A stretch of 64,000 bases of DNA from Agarophyton chilense (Eukaryota > Rhodophyta > Florideophyceae > Gracilariales > Gracilariaceae), in the NCBI GenBank assembly GCA_030374765.1, contig JARGXX010000006.1, positions 558,001-622,000 of the forward strand, in the 5' to 3' direction. Positions 20,477 to 30,996 of the stretch are shown here, in pieces. Numbering within the stretch: position 1 is the stretch's first letter; the number at the start of each line of letters is the position of its first letter. The notes under the pieces are model-generated. The model was given only the letters and a program-made list of their open reading frames with translations. It made no database searches and was not told where the DNA came from. A program made the translations under genes and the position numbers.

Positions 20477-22267
20477 ATGGCAGCTCGTCATGATAAGAGC
20501 GGGTCCGACTCCGGGTCTCCGGAAACCCACACACCTTCACCAAGGATCCCACGCACGCTCTCCGCATCCGATTCCAACAACAGCACACCAACACGCACCA
20601 TGTCCAACCCCGACCGTCATAACACATCCGCGACTCCCGCCCTTGGCGGTTCCACCGGCTTCCGGTCCGCGCTCCACCCTGGGGATATTACCAACCTCGC
20701 GTACGAAGACCGCCGTATTGGCGCCCGCTTTCGCAGACAGGCGGACCCACCGCAGTGGCCGATCTACGACGCCCTTGTGGGTGCGAATCCGAGAACTCGG
20801 CATGGCTCCGCGAGGTTGCGGTATGCGCCTTGGTTTCACCCATTGGCTGTCCGCGACGAGGATTTGATTCAATCCTACACCGATAACTCGGAGATGCTCC
20901 CGGGCGACCTGCCCGGCGTGGTGACCCTGTCCTGGGATTGGCGTAATCGTATCGCCATCCCGGTACACCACATACTCCGCCGACGCGGTGAATCCTCTGC
21001 GGAGGCTCAAGCCGAGCTCGTGCGGATCGCTTATCTCAGGCACCATCGGGCGCCTTTCGAGTTCCCGATACCGCCAGAGGTCGAATTCGACGTCCACCTT
21101 TACCGCACTCGCGGGGAAATGTCGTACTGTGACCTTCTAAACGAATTGGAAACCCTCGCTTGGAGGGGCACACCGATCGCTCGGCAAGAAGCCCTTTGCT
21201 GGGTACGACCGATTCTTCGGGCAGAGTTCCGCTACCAACCGCGGCAGTCGCGCTCGAACTTCCTTCAGAACTTCATCCGCGATGAGCGGCGTTGGCGGGC
21301 CCGGACCGGGTATTTCGTACCGTACCAGAACACGGAGATTGAGCGCATCGCGCCTGCTCACCGACGTGGTCGGTACGTCAGTCTCCCAGACTGGTGGTCC
21401 TCCTTGGAGGCGTGCTGGGGTTGCTTCATTGAGCTGCCCCCAGTCTTCACCTATGTAGGGTCGTCGTTCTTGAACGATCCCCAGTCGGGGTGGTGGTCCG
21501 TCATGGTAAGCGAATGGGCCGTCCGCACTGCGGCTTTTATCCTCGCTGAGGCGTACGACCAATACCGATTGTGGTACGTGCCACCGCGTGTGCGGGCTGC
21601 GATCCGCCGTTTGGACATGCGCATCCCCCTCGGGGGCTAGGCGAACGAAGAAGAGATGCTGGGCCTCCTCGACTTTGTGGAGGGGGTCCAGTGGGATGAG
21701 GTCCCGCTGGAGAACTCCCAACGCATTCAACCGCGTCGCGGGTCTGGCCCCGGATTCGGGAGGAATACCGCACTAGCGGGGGATTTCATCTACTTCGACC
21801 CCTGGGAGTACCACTAGATCAGCCGCGAGGAAGCGGAAGCCAACCGGCATGCGCCGCGTGAAGTCCCGGCCGACCACCCGCGAGTGTATGTCGACTCGAG
21901 CGACTATTACCGCGACTATGCGGATGGTGACCCGACGGTCGACAACGAACCGGAGGATCCGGGTTAAGCTCCGATGGAGGATGACGAGTCCGGCGAGGCC
22001 GGTGAGGAGTCCGTTGAATACGGTGGTGCGGCTCCATCCGGGGCTGCTGATGCCGTGCGGACGGATTCCTATCCGACTCCATCGGTGGCGGGCCCGCCTG
22101 CAACTGCCGCTGGCGCGGAGCGGGGCGAGGTCATCGCGCGCTTCCTTCGGGAGGTGGGGCTTCGCCCTTCCGAGATCTCGGGTGATGTGGCCGCCATACG
22201 GGATGCCTTAGCCAACCGCCTGGGCGGGGTCCACCTCGTGCGGAGGAATGACCGGAGCTTCCGGTAG
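20477..22267 (+). pseudogene. Antisense accessory protein gene of element A (aORF family), three stops
   Basis: Plus strand, opposite to gag-pol. One frame from ATG 20477 to TAG 22265 (596 codons), interrupted only by TAG 21638, TAG 21815 and TAA 21965. It aligns along its length with 34009-35865 (B) and 47180-49048 (C): APWFHPLAVRDEDLIQSY, then DVHLYRTRGEMSYCDLL, RPILRAEFRYQPRQ, LPDWWSSLEACWGCF and WYVPPRVRAAIRRLDM. The C-terminal block VIARFLREVGLRPSEISGD resembles C more than B. Trp-, Tyr- and Arg-rich; no membrane segment or known catalytic motif seen. Function unknown. Confidence 0.75.
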
Positions 22268-22583
22268 AATGTAGGGCGGCGCCACTAGGGCGCCCTTGCC
22301 AGTAGTGAGAAATAAAAGAAGAGGGTCGCCTTTCAGACGCTTTTTCCCAAGTCCACTTCTTTCTTTCCGGGGTACCGGCCTTCAACCGGGGTTCCGGCGT
22401 TGCAGGGAACCAGCCTAGCTGGGAGTTCCGTGTTTAACGGTGGGCGCTTCGCGCGCGGACCAGGTAACTGGCACGACCACCAACGACGTTGGGATAGCGT
22501 GAGCGGTTGCTTCCTTCCCTGCGTTGGGGCATGGACGGAGATGGCGCGTGGCGCCATCAGCCATTCCATTCCGTGTTCACGGT
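22268..22583 (-). other. Gap between the convergent antisense frame and the chromodomain in A
   Basis: No gene. Contains a short pyrimidine-rich stretch and an AATAAA on the plus strand (22311-22316) that could end the antisense transcript. Confidence 0.4.
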
Positions 22584-23654
22584 TTATCCCTCTTGGGCGT
22601 TTACCAGCGTGGCTGGGAGTGCGGTCCCCGCAAGGCGGTGGTATCGCATTACCGCGGAGCGCGGGAGGTGCTCGATGAGCTCCGGGGTGTCCCACTCCGG
22701 CCCGTATCCGTACCAGCGGGTCCGGTACTGGAGCACCCCGTGCTTATCGTAGCTATGTCCGACGATTCGGTCGAGGACGTACTCCTGCACGTTAACTTGC
22801 CGGCCTTGCCAGGTGGTGGTGGCCCGAGCCTCAGCGCCGCGTGGTGCTGGGCTCGTCGTCGCCTGTTTCGGGTCACCCGGTTTGTCATTCCGCTCTGCGG
22901 TTGTTGCCGGGTTGCCGGGGCTGCCGTACCGCTTCGCGGAAGTTGCCGGCGCGGCCGGGTTGTGTTTCCACTGGGCGGTAGGGGCTTCCCTGAAGTCCGC
23001 CCTTACCGCGAGTTTGCGGGGGTCCTTCCGTCTTGGTGACGGTTCGCCGGAGGCCTCCGCTTGATTTGCGGCATGCGGCGTTCCCATTGGTGGGCAGTTT
23101 CCGCTGTGCGGTGCGCCGTGGGCGGTGAGTGGTTCACCGTCCCGGCGATCCGCCTCCGCGGGGTGACTGTCAGCCAATGACTGGGATGCCGGGTGCCCAT
23201 TGGTCCGATCTCCCGCCCGGGTCACGTGACCTTGAGGACGGGTGGTCGGGCCGTCGCGGACGGTTGGCTCCGATTGTTCGGCAAGGGAGCCGGTTTTCGA
23301 CTTGTCGTCGCGCCCCTTTTCACCCATGGGGTTCGTACCGTTCTCAACGGATTGGCTCGCTAAACCTCCTTGCGCAGCGCCCGCCGGAGTAGCGGTATCG
23401 ACCGAAACGCTCGGTGTGCGACCGCGAATGTGCGGGGAGCCCTCAGTTGCTTCCACGCGATGCGGAGCGTCCGTAGGGTCTCGCTTCCCGGCTTCGGGTC
23501 TTCGAGCGCCTTGGTTCCCCTTTCGGGGTTGCGTGGCGGTCGGGTTGACCGCCGCGTCCCGCGGGAGCGGATTGGCGTCCGGCGACGATGACGGTTGCCC
23601 GCTCGGGGGCCTTGCCCGGGGTGTCCGGTTAAACTTCCGTTGCGAAGGCGGTGC
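22584..23654 (-). pseudogene. pol C-terminus with chromodomain, element A
   Basis: In the same frame as reverse transcriptase and RNase H but after one TAA at 23655-23657. A Pro/Thr/Arg-rich linker leads to the chromodomain near 22800-22600: VQEYVLDRIVGHSYDKHG, TRWYGYGPEWDTPELIEHLP. Chromodomains of chromoviruses bind modified histones and steer integration into heterochromatin. The tyrosine and tryptophans of the aromatic cage appear present. Confidence 0.75.
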
Positions 23655-25649
23655 TTACGCGATTGAGCGGGTCCCCTCCCCCTCCTTAGACGGAGCGACG
23701 GGTGATGGTGGGCTAACCGCATGGCGGGTATAAATACCGCTGCGCGTCGCCCGTAAGGGTAGCTGGCCGCGAGGGCCAGGTGTTTCCGGCATTGCCGGTG
23801 GTTCCGATAAAGTCGGTATATCGGAGAGACCCCGTGAGGGGTGCGGTACCACGGCGGGGCTTCTAAGCCATGGTTCCACGGGTACGGGTGTTTCATTCTC
23901 GCGCGCTGCGAGTAGCTCATCCATTTCCGTGGTGTCTTCCCCGGTTTTGGGCCAATCCGACTCCGTCGGTGTTTCCCTTTCCAAGGTAAAGCACGAGATC
24001 TCGTCGACCTCCGGCTCGGCAAGTGCTTCACCTGTCGTAGGTAATCGAGAGAGGGCGTCTGCTTGGGTGTTCTGGACACCCTTTTTGTAGACGACCTCGA
24101 AGTCGAATTCCGCTAAGCGGAGGCGCCACCGCATTAAGCGGCCAGAAGGATCTGCGATGTTCAGCAGCCACCTCAACGAGGCATGGTCCGTGTACACGGT
24201 GAAATGAACGCCCATGAGGTATGGGCGCAGAGTGGATAGCGCCCAGACCACGGCGAGGCACTCCTTCTCGGAGACCGAGTAGTTGCGCTCGTAGACGTTC
24301 AGCGTGCGGGACCAATAGCCAATTGGTTTGCGTTCCCCCTCGGGGGTGGTTTGGAACAGTGCGCAGCCCACCTGGTGGTCGCTGGCGTCGGTGTCGATGG
24401 AGTAGGGAAGCCCAGGTTTTGTCAAGGATAGGATGGGAGCTGTCGTAACTGCCTTAATCAAGGAGCGAAAAGATTCCGACTGATCGGTGGTAAATGGCGC
24501 AAGCTTTGGTGGCTGGCCCTTCCGCAGTAGCGCGTTTAGCGAAGCGGCGATATCCGAGAAACTCGGTATAAACCGTCGATAGACGTTGACCAGACCTAAA
24601 AAGGAGCGGAGCTCCGTTTGAGTACGGGGCTCCTTCGCCTCGCAGAGGGACTTGATACGAACTTGTTCGATCATTAACCGTCCTGGACGGATGACGTGCC
24701 CGAGATACTTCACCGTGTCGGTGAAGAACTCGCACTTCCTCAACTTGAGGGTTATTCCTGCGTCTCGCAGTACAGTCATCACGTCCCGCACGTGGGTCAG
24801 GTGATCGTCCAGGTTTCTGGAAAAGACAATGATGTCGTCCAAGTAGACAAGGCACGTGCGCCACTTGAAACGCGACATCAGTATGTCTATTGCCCTTTGA
24901 AAGGTGGCCGGTGCATTGGTTAAACCAAACGGCATCCGCTTGAAGCGGTAGGAACCCGAGTGGCAAACAAACGCGGTTTTGTCTCGGTCCTCTTCCCCGA
25001 CTGGGACTTGCCAGTAGCCCCAGTTAGCATCCAGAGCCGTAAACACGGTAGCGTCCCCGAGCGAGTATATACACTCGTCTATGCGCGGAATCGGGTAGGT
25101 GTCCCTCACGGTGACGGCATTGAGGCGGCGGTAGTCAACGCAAAACCGCCACGTGCCGTCAGCCTTGAGGGCCAGCACCACCGGTGAAGCCCAAGGAGAT
25201 TGGGCGGGCTCGATGACTACAGCACGGAGCATCTTGTCCACCTGAAATTCTTCCTCCTCCCGAGCTTTCGGTCCCGCCCTGTAAGGGGGTTGTGCAACCG
25301 GACGTGCGTCCGGTAGCAAGTCTATCCGATGTTCGGTTGTATTGATCTCACCCACTGAGCCGTCCCACATTGTGGTAAACTCGCGTAGCATTCCGCGTAA
25401 GCGGTCCCGGTGTGAGACCGGTACATGACTCAGGTCCAGGTCCTCGAGGGCCTTGATCGGGTCTATCTTATCGTAGCTCGTAGGCTGTGCCCTGGTGTCA
25501 GGTGTGGGAACCGACGAGGTCGGAAATGCATCCGTCTTGACGGTTTTATCGAGCGCCAACTGCTGTGCCTCCCCGGAGGTTTCTGCACCGGATACCGGGA
25601 GACCATCCTCGGTAGAGGCAGTTATCCCGAGTACTTCGGCAGCCGTCAC
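23655..25649 (-). pseudogene. Reverse transcriptase and RNase H of element A
   Basis: A 664-codon open frame. Reverse transcriptase: HRIDLLPDARPVAQPPYRAG, WASPVVLALKADGTWRFCVD, FGLTNAPATFQRAID and the catalytic YLDDIIVFSRN. RNase H: YSIDTDASDHQVGCALFQ (D), NYSVSEKECLAVVWAL (E), YTDHASLRWLL (D). Both domains look intact. After the tether (FEVVYKKGVQNTQADALSRL) there is no integrase; a linker runs to PSKEGEGTRSIA and TAA. The protease is in a different frame, so a frameshift lies near 25646. Confidence 0.88.
23673..23690 (-). other. Internal polypurine tract-like sequence, element A
   Basis: The minus strand reads CTAAGGAGGGGGAGGGG, nearly identical to the 3' polypurine tracts of B and C. It encodes SKEGEG at the end of the pol frame. 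A central polypurine tract is one explanation. Confidence 0.45.
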
Positions 25650-26577
25650 CTTGTAGGGAGCATCGCGAGCGGGTGCGGCGTCACAGACCCAATGACTTGG
25701 TTCTTTGCCAGCGTCTGGGGAGCCTTCCCCAGATTGGCAACCAACACCCTGAAAGGGGAATTCGGCGTGACTTGCACGATTCCGTTCGCGACGGTTAACT
25801 GAAATTTCTCGTACAACGAGGGCAAGGGCTGAACAACCCGAAGACCGTGTTGACGGGAATTGACTGAAACCATAACCTGGCTCTCCGGGGGTATGGTTAC
25901 TGACGAGGCAACGCGTAGCTTCGTAGAATCCCGGTTCGCCGGTGTGGGTTTCTGCGCAGCAGGTAGAGGAACGTGTTTCCTCGATGCCCGCTTCAGCGGT
26001 TGACGAACAATGGGGACGGTCGATCCGTCCTCAAGTTCCACCTGCTTAAGGCGTGGGCGGATGGCGTCGACAAACCTGTCGCAGTAGTCACATCCCAGTA
26101 TAACTGGCGCGGCCAGCGAGCGGCACACAATAAAAGTTAGTTTAGCCACCATCCGCCCTAGCCTGACGACCAGGTCGATCACACCAGCCGTTTTCAACGG
26201 GTTGTTATTGGCGTCCGACACGTCGGGTACCGTTTCAGAACGGATGAGTGACCGCAATGGCGGGGGTAAAACCGATTCCACAATAAAGTTCGGCCCAGCA
26301 CCTGTATCCAGGACAGTGAGATGTCTCACCATAAACTGCGTGTACAGACCAAGGTCAGCGTAAACCTTGTAGTCACGCTTGGCCATTACCAAGACTCTAT
26401 CCGGGATCCGGTTATTTCTAATCCGTATCCACGGTCGACGCAAAACACTGAGGTGTTTAGAGTCCGCGTCTGCGGTGTCCTTCCTTGTCAGGATTTTCAC
26501 CGGGAAGCGAGGCATCGGCGCCTCGGGCGTCGTCCGCCTCAACTCTGAGGACGCCTCTCCCGAAGGGGAGACTCCCT
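25646..26577 (-). pseudogene. Protease region of element A
   Basis: Starts in the -1 frame relative to gag, without an ATG of its own at the overlap (first residues GVSPSGEASSEL). Motifs: SVLRRPWIRIRN, then VLDTGAGPNFIVE, the retropepsin active site, and FIVCRSLAAPVILGCDYCDR, matching the second conserved protease segment. A tail related to KNQVIGSVTPHP links to reverse transcriptase. It would process gag-pol. Frame ends at 25646 with a stop, so the copy has a frameshift there. Confidence 0.8.
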
Positions 26578-28689
26578 CTATTCTTTTCCCTGTACAGGGT
26601 CTTGGTCGGGCGAAGGCCCGACTTCCTCGGCAACGAGTGCATGATTCCGTTGCATGGTAGCTACCGCAAGAGCGGGTTGAGATCCATCAGCGTGGTTTGG
26701 CGCTGGTGCGGCGCGTGCCGGCTGAGCCGGTTTGTACCGAGAATTCGGAGTGTGAGCTAATGCGTTGGGGAAGTCCGTCTTCGCGCGGAGATATGACGTG
26801 AGTGGCACGGAGCCCTTCTCCTGCGGGGAGAGGGCTTCGTAATTATCCACCACTCGCGCCATATCGCGTAGCGATAAAAGGCATTGCGGGGAAGTGTGCC
26901 CGCGCTCGTAGCACAAGTGGCACACCAACGTCACTCCCGCGTTTCGCGGTACGGCATTCCGAGCATCGGTGTATCTTCCGGGTTCCCGGTTTCCAACCCA
27001 TCCAGGGCGCTGACTTCGTGTCATTCCGTTCGAGTACGGCATACGGGGGGCCAGAGTGCGGCGGTCATTAAGATAAAAGACCTGCCCGTTCTCCGTGTCC
27101 CTTGCGGTTGAGTCAACCGAGCCATCCGTCGTAGACGGTAATTCCGTTGTCGGAATAGATAAACCATCGTGATGGATGACATTCATATTGTCATAACCCT
27201 GTTTGGGGATGCCATCCGTCGCTAATGACGGTGAAGAAAAGTCCGACTCAGGCGGCGATGCCTTAGCGGCCTTCGACCGGGTTCCCGGATTGCGTGCACG
27301 TAGTGCATCTCCCTCTGCGCGGGCAAACTGTACGAGTTCAAGGTAGGTCACCTTCGGCTCTTGTTCCCTGTAACGGGCGACAAGAGTCTTGATGGCTGGA
27401 TCCAAGCCATCAAGAAACATCGTACAGCGTTCCCCAGCGGGGTATACATTACCACAACGGTGGAAAGCCTTTTTCAGGCGTACCGAGTAATCGGTCTCGA
27501 GCTCGCCGGAGCGTTGTCGAGTGTCTCACAAAGCGAGTATCGCCGCTTGTATCGCGTAGTTGGTTGCGTAGGAACGCAGGAGGTACTGCACGGCCTCGGG
27601 CCAGCAGGTCACACCTCCTTCGGAGGCTCGCGACGAGCCCCGAACCGACAAAAACTGATCTTCAGCGACACCCCGTAGAAAGTAGGGTAGCGCCACGTAG
27701 GCTTGTCCTTCCTTCATTCCGAGTATATCGGCTTCCGCTACAAAGCGGTGTAGGAAATCCAAGACGAGAATTGGATCATCCCCAGTAAATGACTGGTTAC
27801 GAAGTGAAAGCTGCATCCGCTTGATGCAGTCTTTCACTTTACCCGTGTCACGCGGTGTCCGACCTAAAGAGGAATCTTCTAGCCGGTAATACCGGTAGGA
27901 CAGGAGTGTCCTGTACAGAAGGTTGGTGGGCTTCAAGGGTTTGAGGCCCGGATGTCGCCGACCCTTGGGGCGCGACCGGATGGCCCCGTAGGTGGCAGAG
28001 GACCGCTTTCAGCGGGAAGAGCGCCCATAACGATCCTGTGGGTCATCGCTCACCGACGAATCGGAACTCTCCGAGTCACCCGGTTTACCGTCCGACTCAG
28101 ATGATGAGTTGGACGGGTGTCCGTGCTTACGGTTAGAATCCCGGTTCTTTCGGCTCTTCCGGTTCCGCGACTGGGTCTCTCTATGAGAGACAACCGGTCT
28201 AGCCGCGTTCGCGGGCGAGGTTAACGTCCTCTCGACCGACTCAAGTCGGCTTCGGAGACGCTCGAAGCGATTCTCCATACCTTCTGCGAAGGAAGACGGA
28301 GCGCCAAAACACTCGAGTAGTGTATTGACGTCCGACCGCAATACGCGGATATCCTCGGCTAACTCACTTGTAGGGGGGTTAGCGAGGCTTCCTCGTAAAG
28401 AGGTGAACTCCCTCGAGAGGGTATTGTGAGCAGCCCGCGGGGAGCGGAGCTGCTCTTCCAAGCGTACAATCCGCGCTTGGTCGACCAACCGCGGAGGCGG
28501 AGAAACCACCGTTGCGACGGTCGTTAACCCGGAATCGGGCTGCGGGTCTTCAGTGCCGGTGACCGGTATCTCCCGGGAATCCGGTGTTGGAGCCAGGGCC
28601 TGTGGAACATCAGTGCCCCTGGCATCACCGCTTTGGCGGGAACGGCTGCGTGTTGCGGGAGGCTCCATGCTAGGCGGTTTCCTTGGCAT
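26578..28689 (-). pseudogene. gag of element A, two stops
   Basis: One frame from ATG 28689 (MPRKPPSMEPP) to TAG 26578, broken by TGA at 28009 and TGA at 27526 (the latter from a CGA arginine codon, compare RDTRQ in B and C). An N-terminal Ser/Arg-rich region with coiled-coil propensity precedes the capsid (IKRMQLSLRNQSFTGDDPIL and CWPEAVQYLLRSYAT). CHLCYERGHTSPQC is a CCHC zinc knuckle. The gag packages the RNA. GGGAAAA lies just before the stop, next to the -1 pol frame. Confidence 0.85.
26584..26590 (-). other. Candidate -1 frameshift heptamer, element A
   Basis: The minus strand reads G GGA AAA in the gag frame, followed by GAA and the TAG stop. It fits the X XXY YYZ rule, and pol is in the -1 frame. 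Confidence 0.5.
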
Positions 28690-28791
28690 TGGCTACACCG
28701 TCTCGACGGAAGAATAGAAAGCAAACCGGTGAGACCGGAGAAAACCCGTTAAACGGAAAACAACCTCAGAGAGGACACAAGCGGTCTTGAC

Positions 28792-28809
28792 TTCTAAGTC
28801 GGGAGACCA
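28792..28809 (-). other. Primer-binding site of element A
   Basis: Minus strand TGGTCTCCCGACTTAGAA, three bases inside the 5' LTR. Its complement is spaced like a tRNA 3' end (T-stem, acceptor, A, CCA). B and C have the same site; the tRNA is not identified. Confidence 0.7.
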
Positions 28810-28812
28810 ATT

Positions 28813-29676
28813 TGTAGGACAATGCCCTCAAGGGGGAAAACCCACGAAGACGTCCGGATCTTCCTCTCACGAGGTAACCGGCGCGGTTGAGCCCTCCCAG
28901 GGATCGGCGCGCAATGCCGGGTGTAAGCCGGAGCCGAACCGTCGCGACGGGCGCAGGGAGGCTGAAAGAAGCCGAGAATATCCGCGTAATGCGGTGCTTG
29001 CGTATCCTCTGAGGAGGCAAAACCCACGAGAGTGGCGAGCACGACAGGTGTCAGTGCGAGCCGCAAGAGCGGGAATTGCCCAATGAAGGGGAGGAAAAGG
29101 GAAGGAAAATGGGAACGGAGGCAAGAGGGCGAGGTTGACCACGAGTCGCAAGAGGAAACTCGGGAATAGCCGGCACTGCTGGGTGTAGCAAACCGTACAC
29201 ACGGGCGGAACCACGAAAGTGGGAATAGATACCCAACACACGAAAGCTGCTTGAACGTCCAAGGGGGTTGGGAAGCCGTGCACCACGGGAAATCCCTCCG
29301 TAAGGAGTTGTATATCCGCGCAGGCGGTTCGACCCAGAGCCAAGATCTGGAAGACCAAGATCACCCTTGTTCGGGAGACTTTACTGGACTGGCGGCCGCG
29401 AGGCCGGCGGCCTAAGTACTGTAGTCACCGTAGAATAGAATAAATAAAGTCTATCCTAAATAGCTAAATGTCCGTCTAACAAAGGGGCCAATCTGGCGGC
29501 CACGTGTCGCGCGGGCGCTGCGGCCACGTGTATGGCACCCGGTCCCGCCTGTGCATCACCGGCGTTCCGGCAACGCCGTGAAAACGGATTACTCCTACTC
29601 ATAACGAGGTTGCACGCCGGAGGCTCCGGAAAAAACTTAAGTCCCCAAAAACCTCCCTGGAGGACGTTGCTCTTCA
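28813..29676 (-). repeat. 5' LTR of element A
   Basis: 864 bp, same length as 19567-20430, and followed by the target duplication CTTGT (29677-29681). Transcription of gag-pol starts here on the minus strand. Confidence 0.93.
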
Positions 29677-30434
29677 CTTGTATACCTCGAACGCCGCCCT
29701 GCGCTCCTGATTGCGTTTCTGTTTCCGCCAGCGAGAAGCGTGTGACGTGGAGATGGTTTGTCCAGCGTCATATTCAGACGTCAACTTCCGTTTGGACGCG
29801 GCATGTTTGTATTCTATTACAGCTTGATCCAGCGAATGCTGTGCATCACAGTTCTTTCCCTGGGCCGTCACCACTGGTCCTTCTTCCCCGTCACCGCCGG
29901 TCATCGGCTCTATTTTAACTTTTTGGCCATATACTTGATGCTGCCGGCAACATGCCGTACGTTGTCAGTGGTGATGTGCAACATGTATCCCTTTCTCCAT
30001 CTCATTCCCAGATCGTTCTGTTCCTGTAACATGGTGGCATCAGAGATATGGCGCATGTGCGCATTGGCGGCCATATAACCGCACGTAGCGTTGAGAGTTT
30101 TCATTTTCTGTACCGGCGCGTCGAGAGCTATAAGCTGCCGAATCACCCAAGTATTTTCGACCTTATTCATGACAAAGCGAGTTGTTTTCTGACCCGTAGC
30201 GGCAGGAGAGGAAGCGACAGCTACAGAGACGACATCGCAGTCGGATATATGAGTTGGTTTCTGACCCGCAGCGGGGGGAGAAGAAGGAACAGCCACAGCA
30301 ACGACATCGCTCTTGGATACACCAAGTGGCCCTGTAGTTCTGTCTGTGCGCGATTCAATGCTTTCGTCACCACTCTTGGACATTCTTGTGTCCTGCCGGG
30401 TAGATAGAGGCAAGGTAAGAGTGGTGTCGTTCAT
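29677..30434 (-). pseudogene. Unknown host gene, 5' half, split by element A
   Basis: From ATG 30434 the minus strand encodes 174 codons (MNDTTLTLPLSTRQDTR) with two imperfect copies of a short repeat (DVVAVAVPSSPPAAGQKP and DVVSVAVASSPAATGQKT), then a globular-looking part (KVENTWVIRQLIALDAP, MRWRKGYMLHITTDNVRHV). A frame change near 29910 leads to EPMTGGDGEEGPVVTAQGKN and a basic RKQKRNQERRAAFEVYK, which joins 19566 in frame. No known domain recognised. An undetected intron near 29910 could explain the frame change. Confidence 0.6.
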
Positions 30435-30848
30435 GTCAAACAGAAGGAAGGATTTGGTGGAAGCCGCCGAAGCGTGCCGTTAAAATCTTGCTTATTCTCA
30501 ATTAAGCTGGAAAATCAATGGTTCGGCTCTCACAAATTAAATATGGTGTTGAGGAAGTGACTCTTGTTTCTCAAATACTGTCCACTTTTGCTTCATTAAA
30601 AAGAGCTAGTAGTTTGTGCAACCACTAGCTAGACCTTTCAAATAAATACAGCACGTTGACGTAAATAATATTTCGTCACTGGAAGACAGTGGTCTCCATG
30701 TACACATGAGTATTTGCGTAAAAAAGCAGCGATCATGACGAGATCGTTATTTTTCACTGTAATGCCTTCTCGCTAGAAAAGATACAGTAACAATGTATTA
30801 ACTCGTCATATAGATAACACTTCAGTCTGAAATATAATTACCTAGTTA
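30435..30848. other. Intergenic, no gene
   Basis: AT-rich spacer. Ends with the TA target dinucleotide (30847-30848) of the Tc1-like element. Confidence 0.5.
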
Positions 30849-30977
30849 CAGTGCGTTTCAAAAACATATCCCTTTACAAGAACTGCGCCAAAAAGGCATT
30901 TCACGTACTGTAGAGCACATTTCACAACAAATAAAAACCACTAAGTCAATAACACTGTTTCAAAAGTATATCCTTTA
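30849..30977 (+). repeat. Left double terminal repeat of the Tc1-like element
   Basis: Outer repeat 30849-30874 and inner repeat 30953-30977 share TTTCAAAA followed by a CATATCC or TATATCC block. In elements such as Sleeping Beauty each transposon end has two transposase-binding repeats arranged like this. Confidence 0.75.
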
Positions 30978-30996
30978 TACAATCATTCGCTCAATT

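Larger units (their letters stand above)
19567..29676 (-). mobile_element. Ty3/gypsy chromovirus element A, minus strand, without integrase
   Basis: A 10110-bp element with 864-bp LTRs at both ends (TG...CA) and the target duplication CTTGT (19562-19566 and 29677-29681). On the minus strand: gag, protease, reverse transcriptase, RNase H, chromodomain. A long open frame on the plus strand (20477-22267) lies between the chromodomain and the 3' LTR. No integrase sequence lies between RNase H and chromodomain. LTRs differ by roughly two dozen substitutions by eye, so insertion is fairly recent. Confidence 0.95.

Noticed and set aside
23242..23733. Plus-strand open frames across pol of A (for example 23242-23733, 24028-24315)
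   Set aside because: Shadows of the minus-strand pol frame in GC-rich sequence; unlike 20477-22267 they have no homologous counterpart in B or C.
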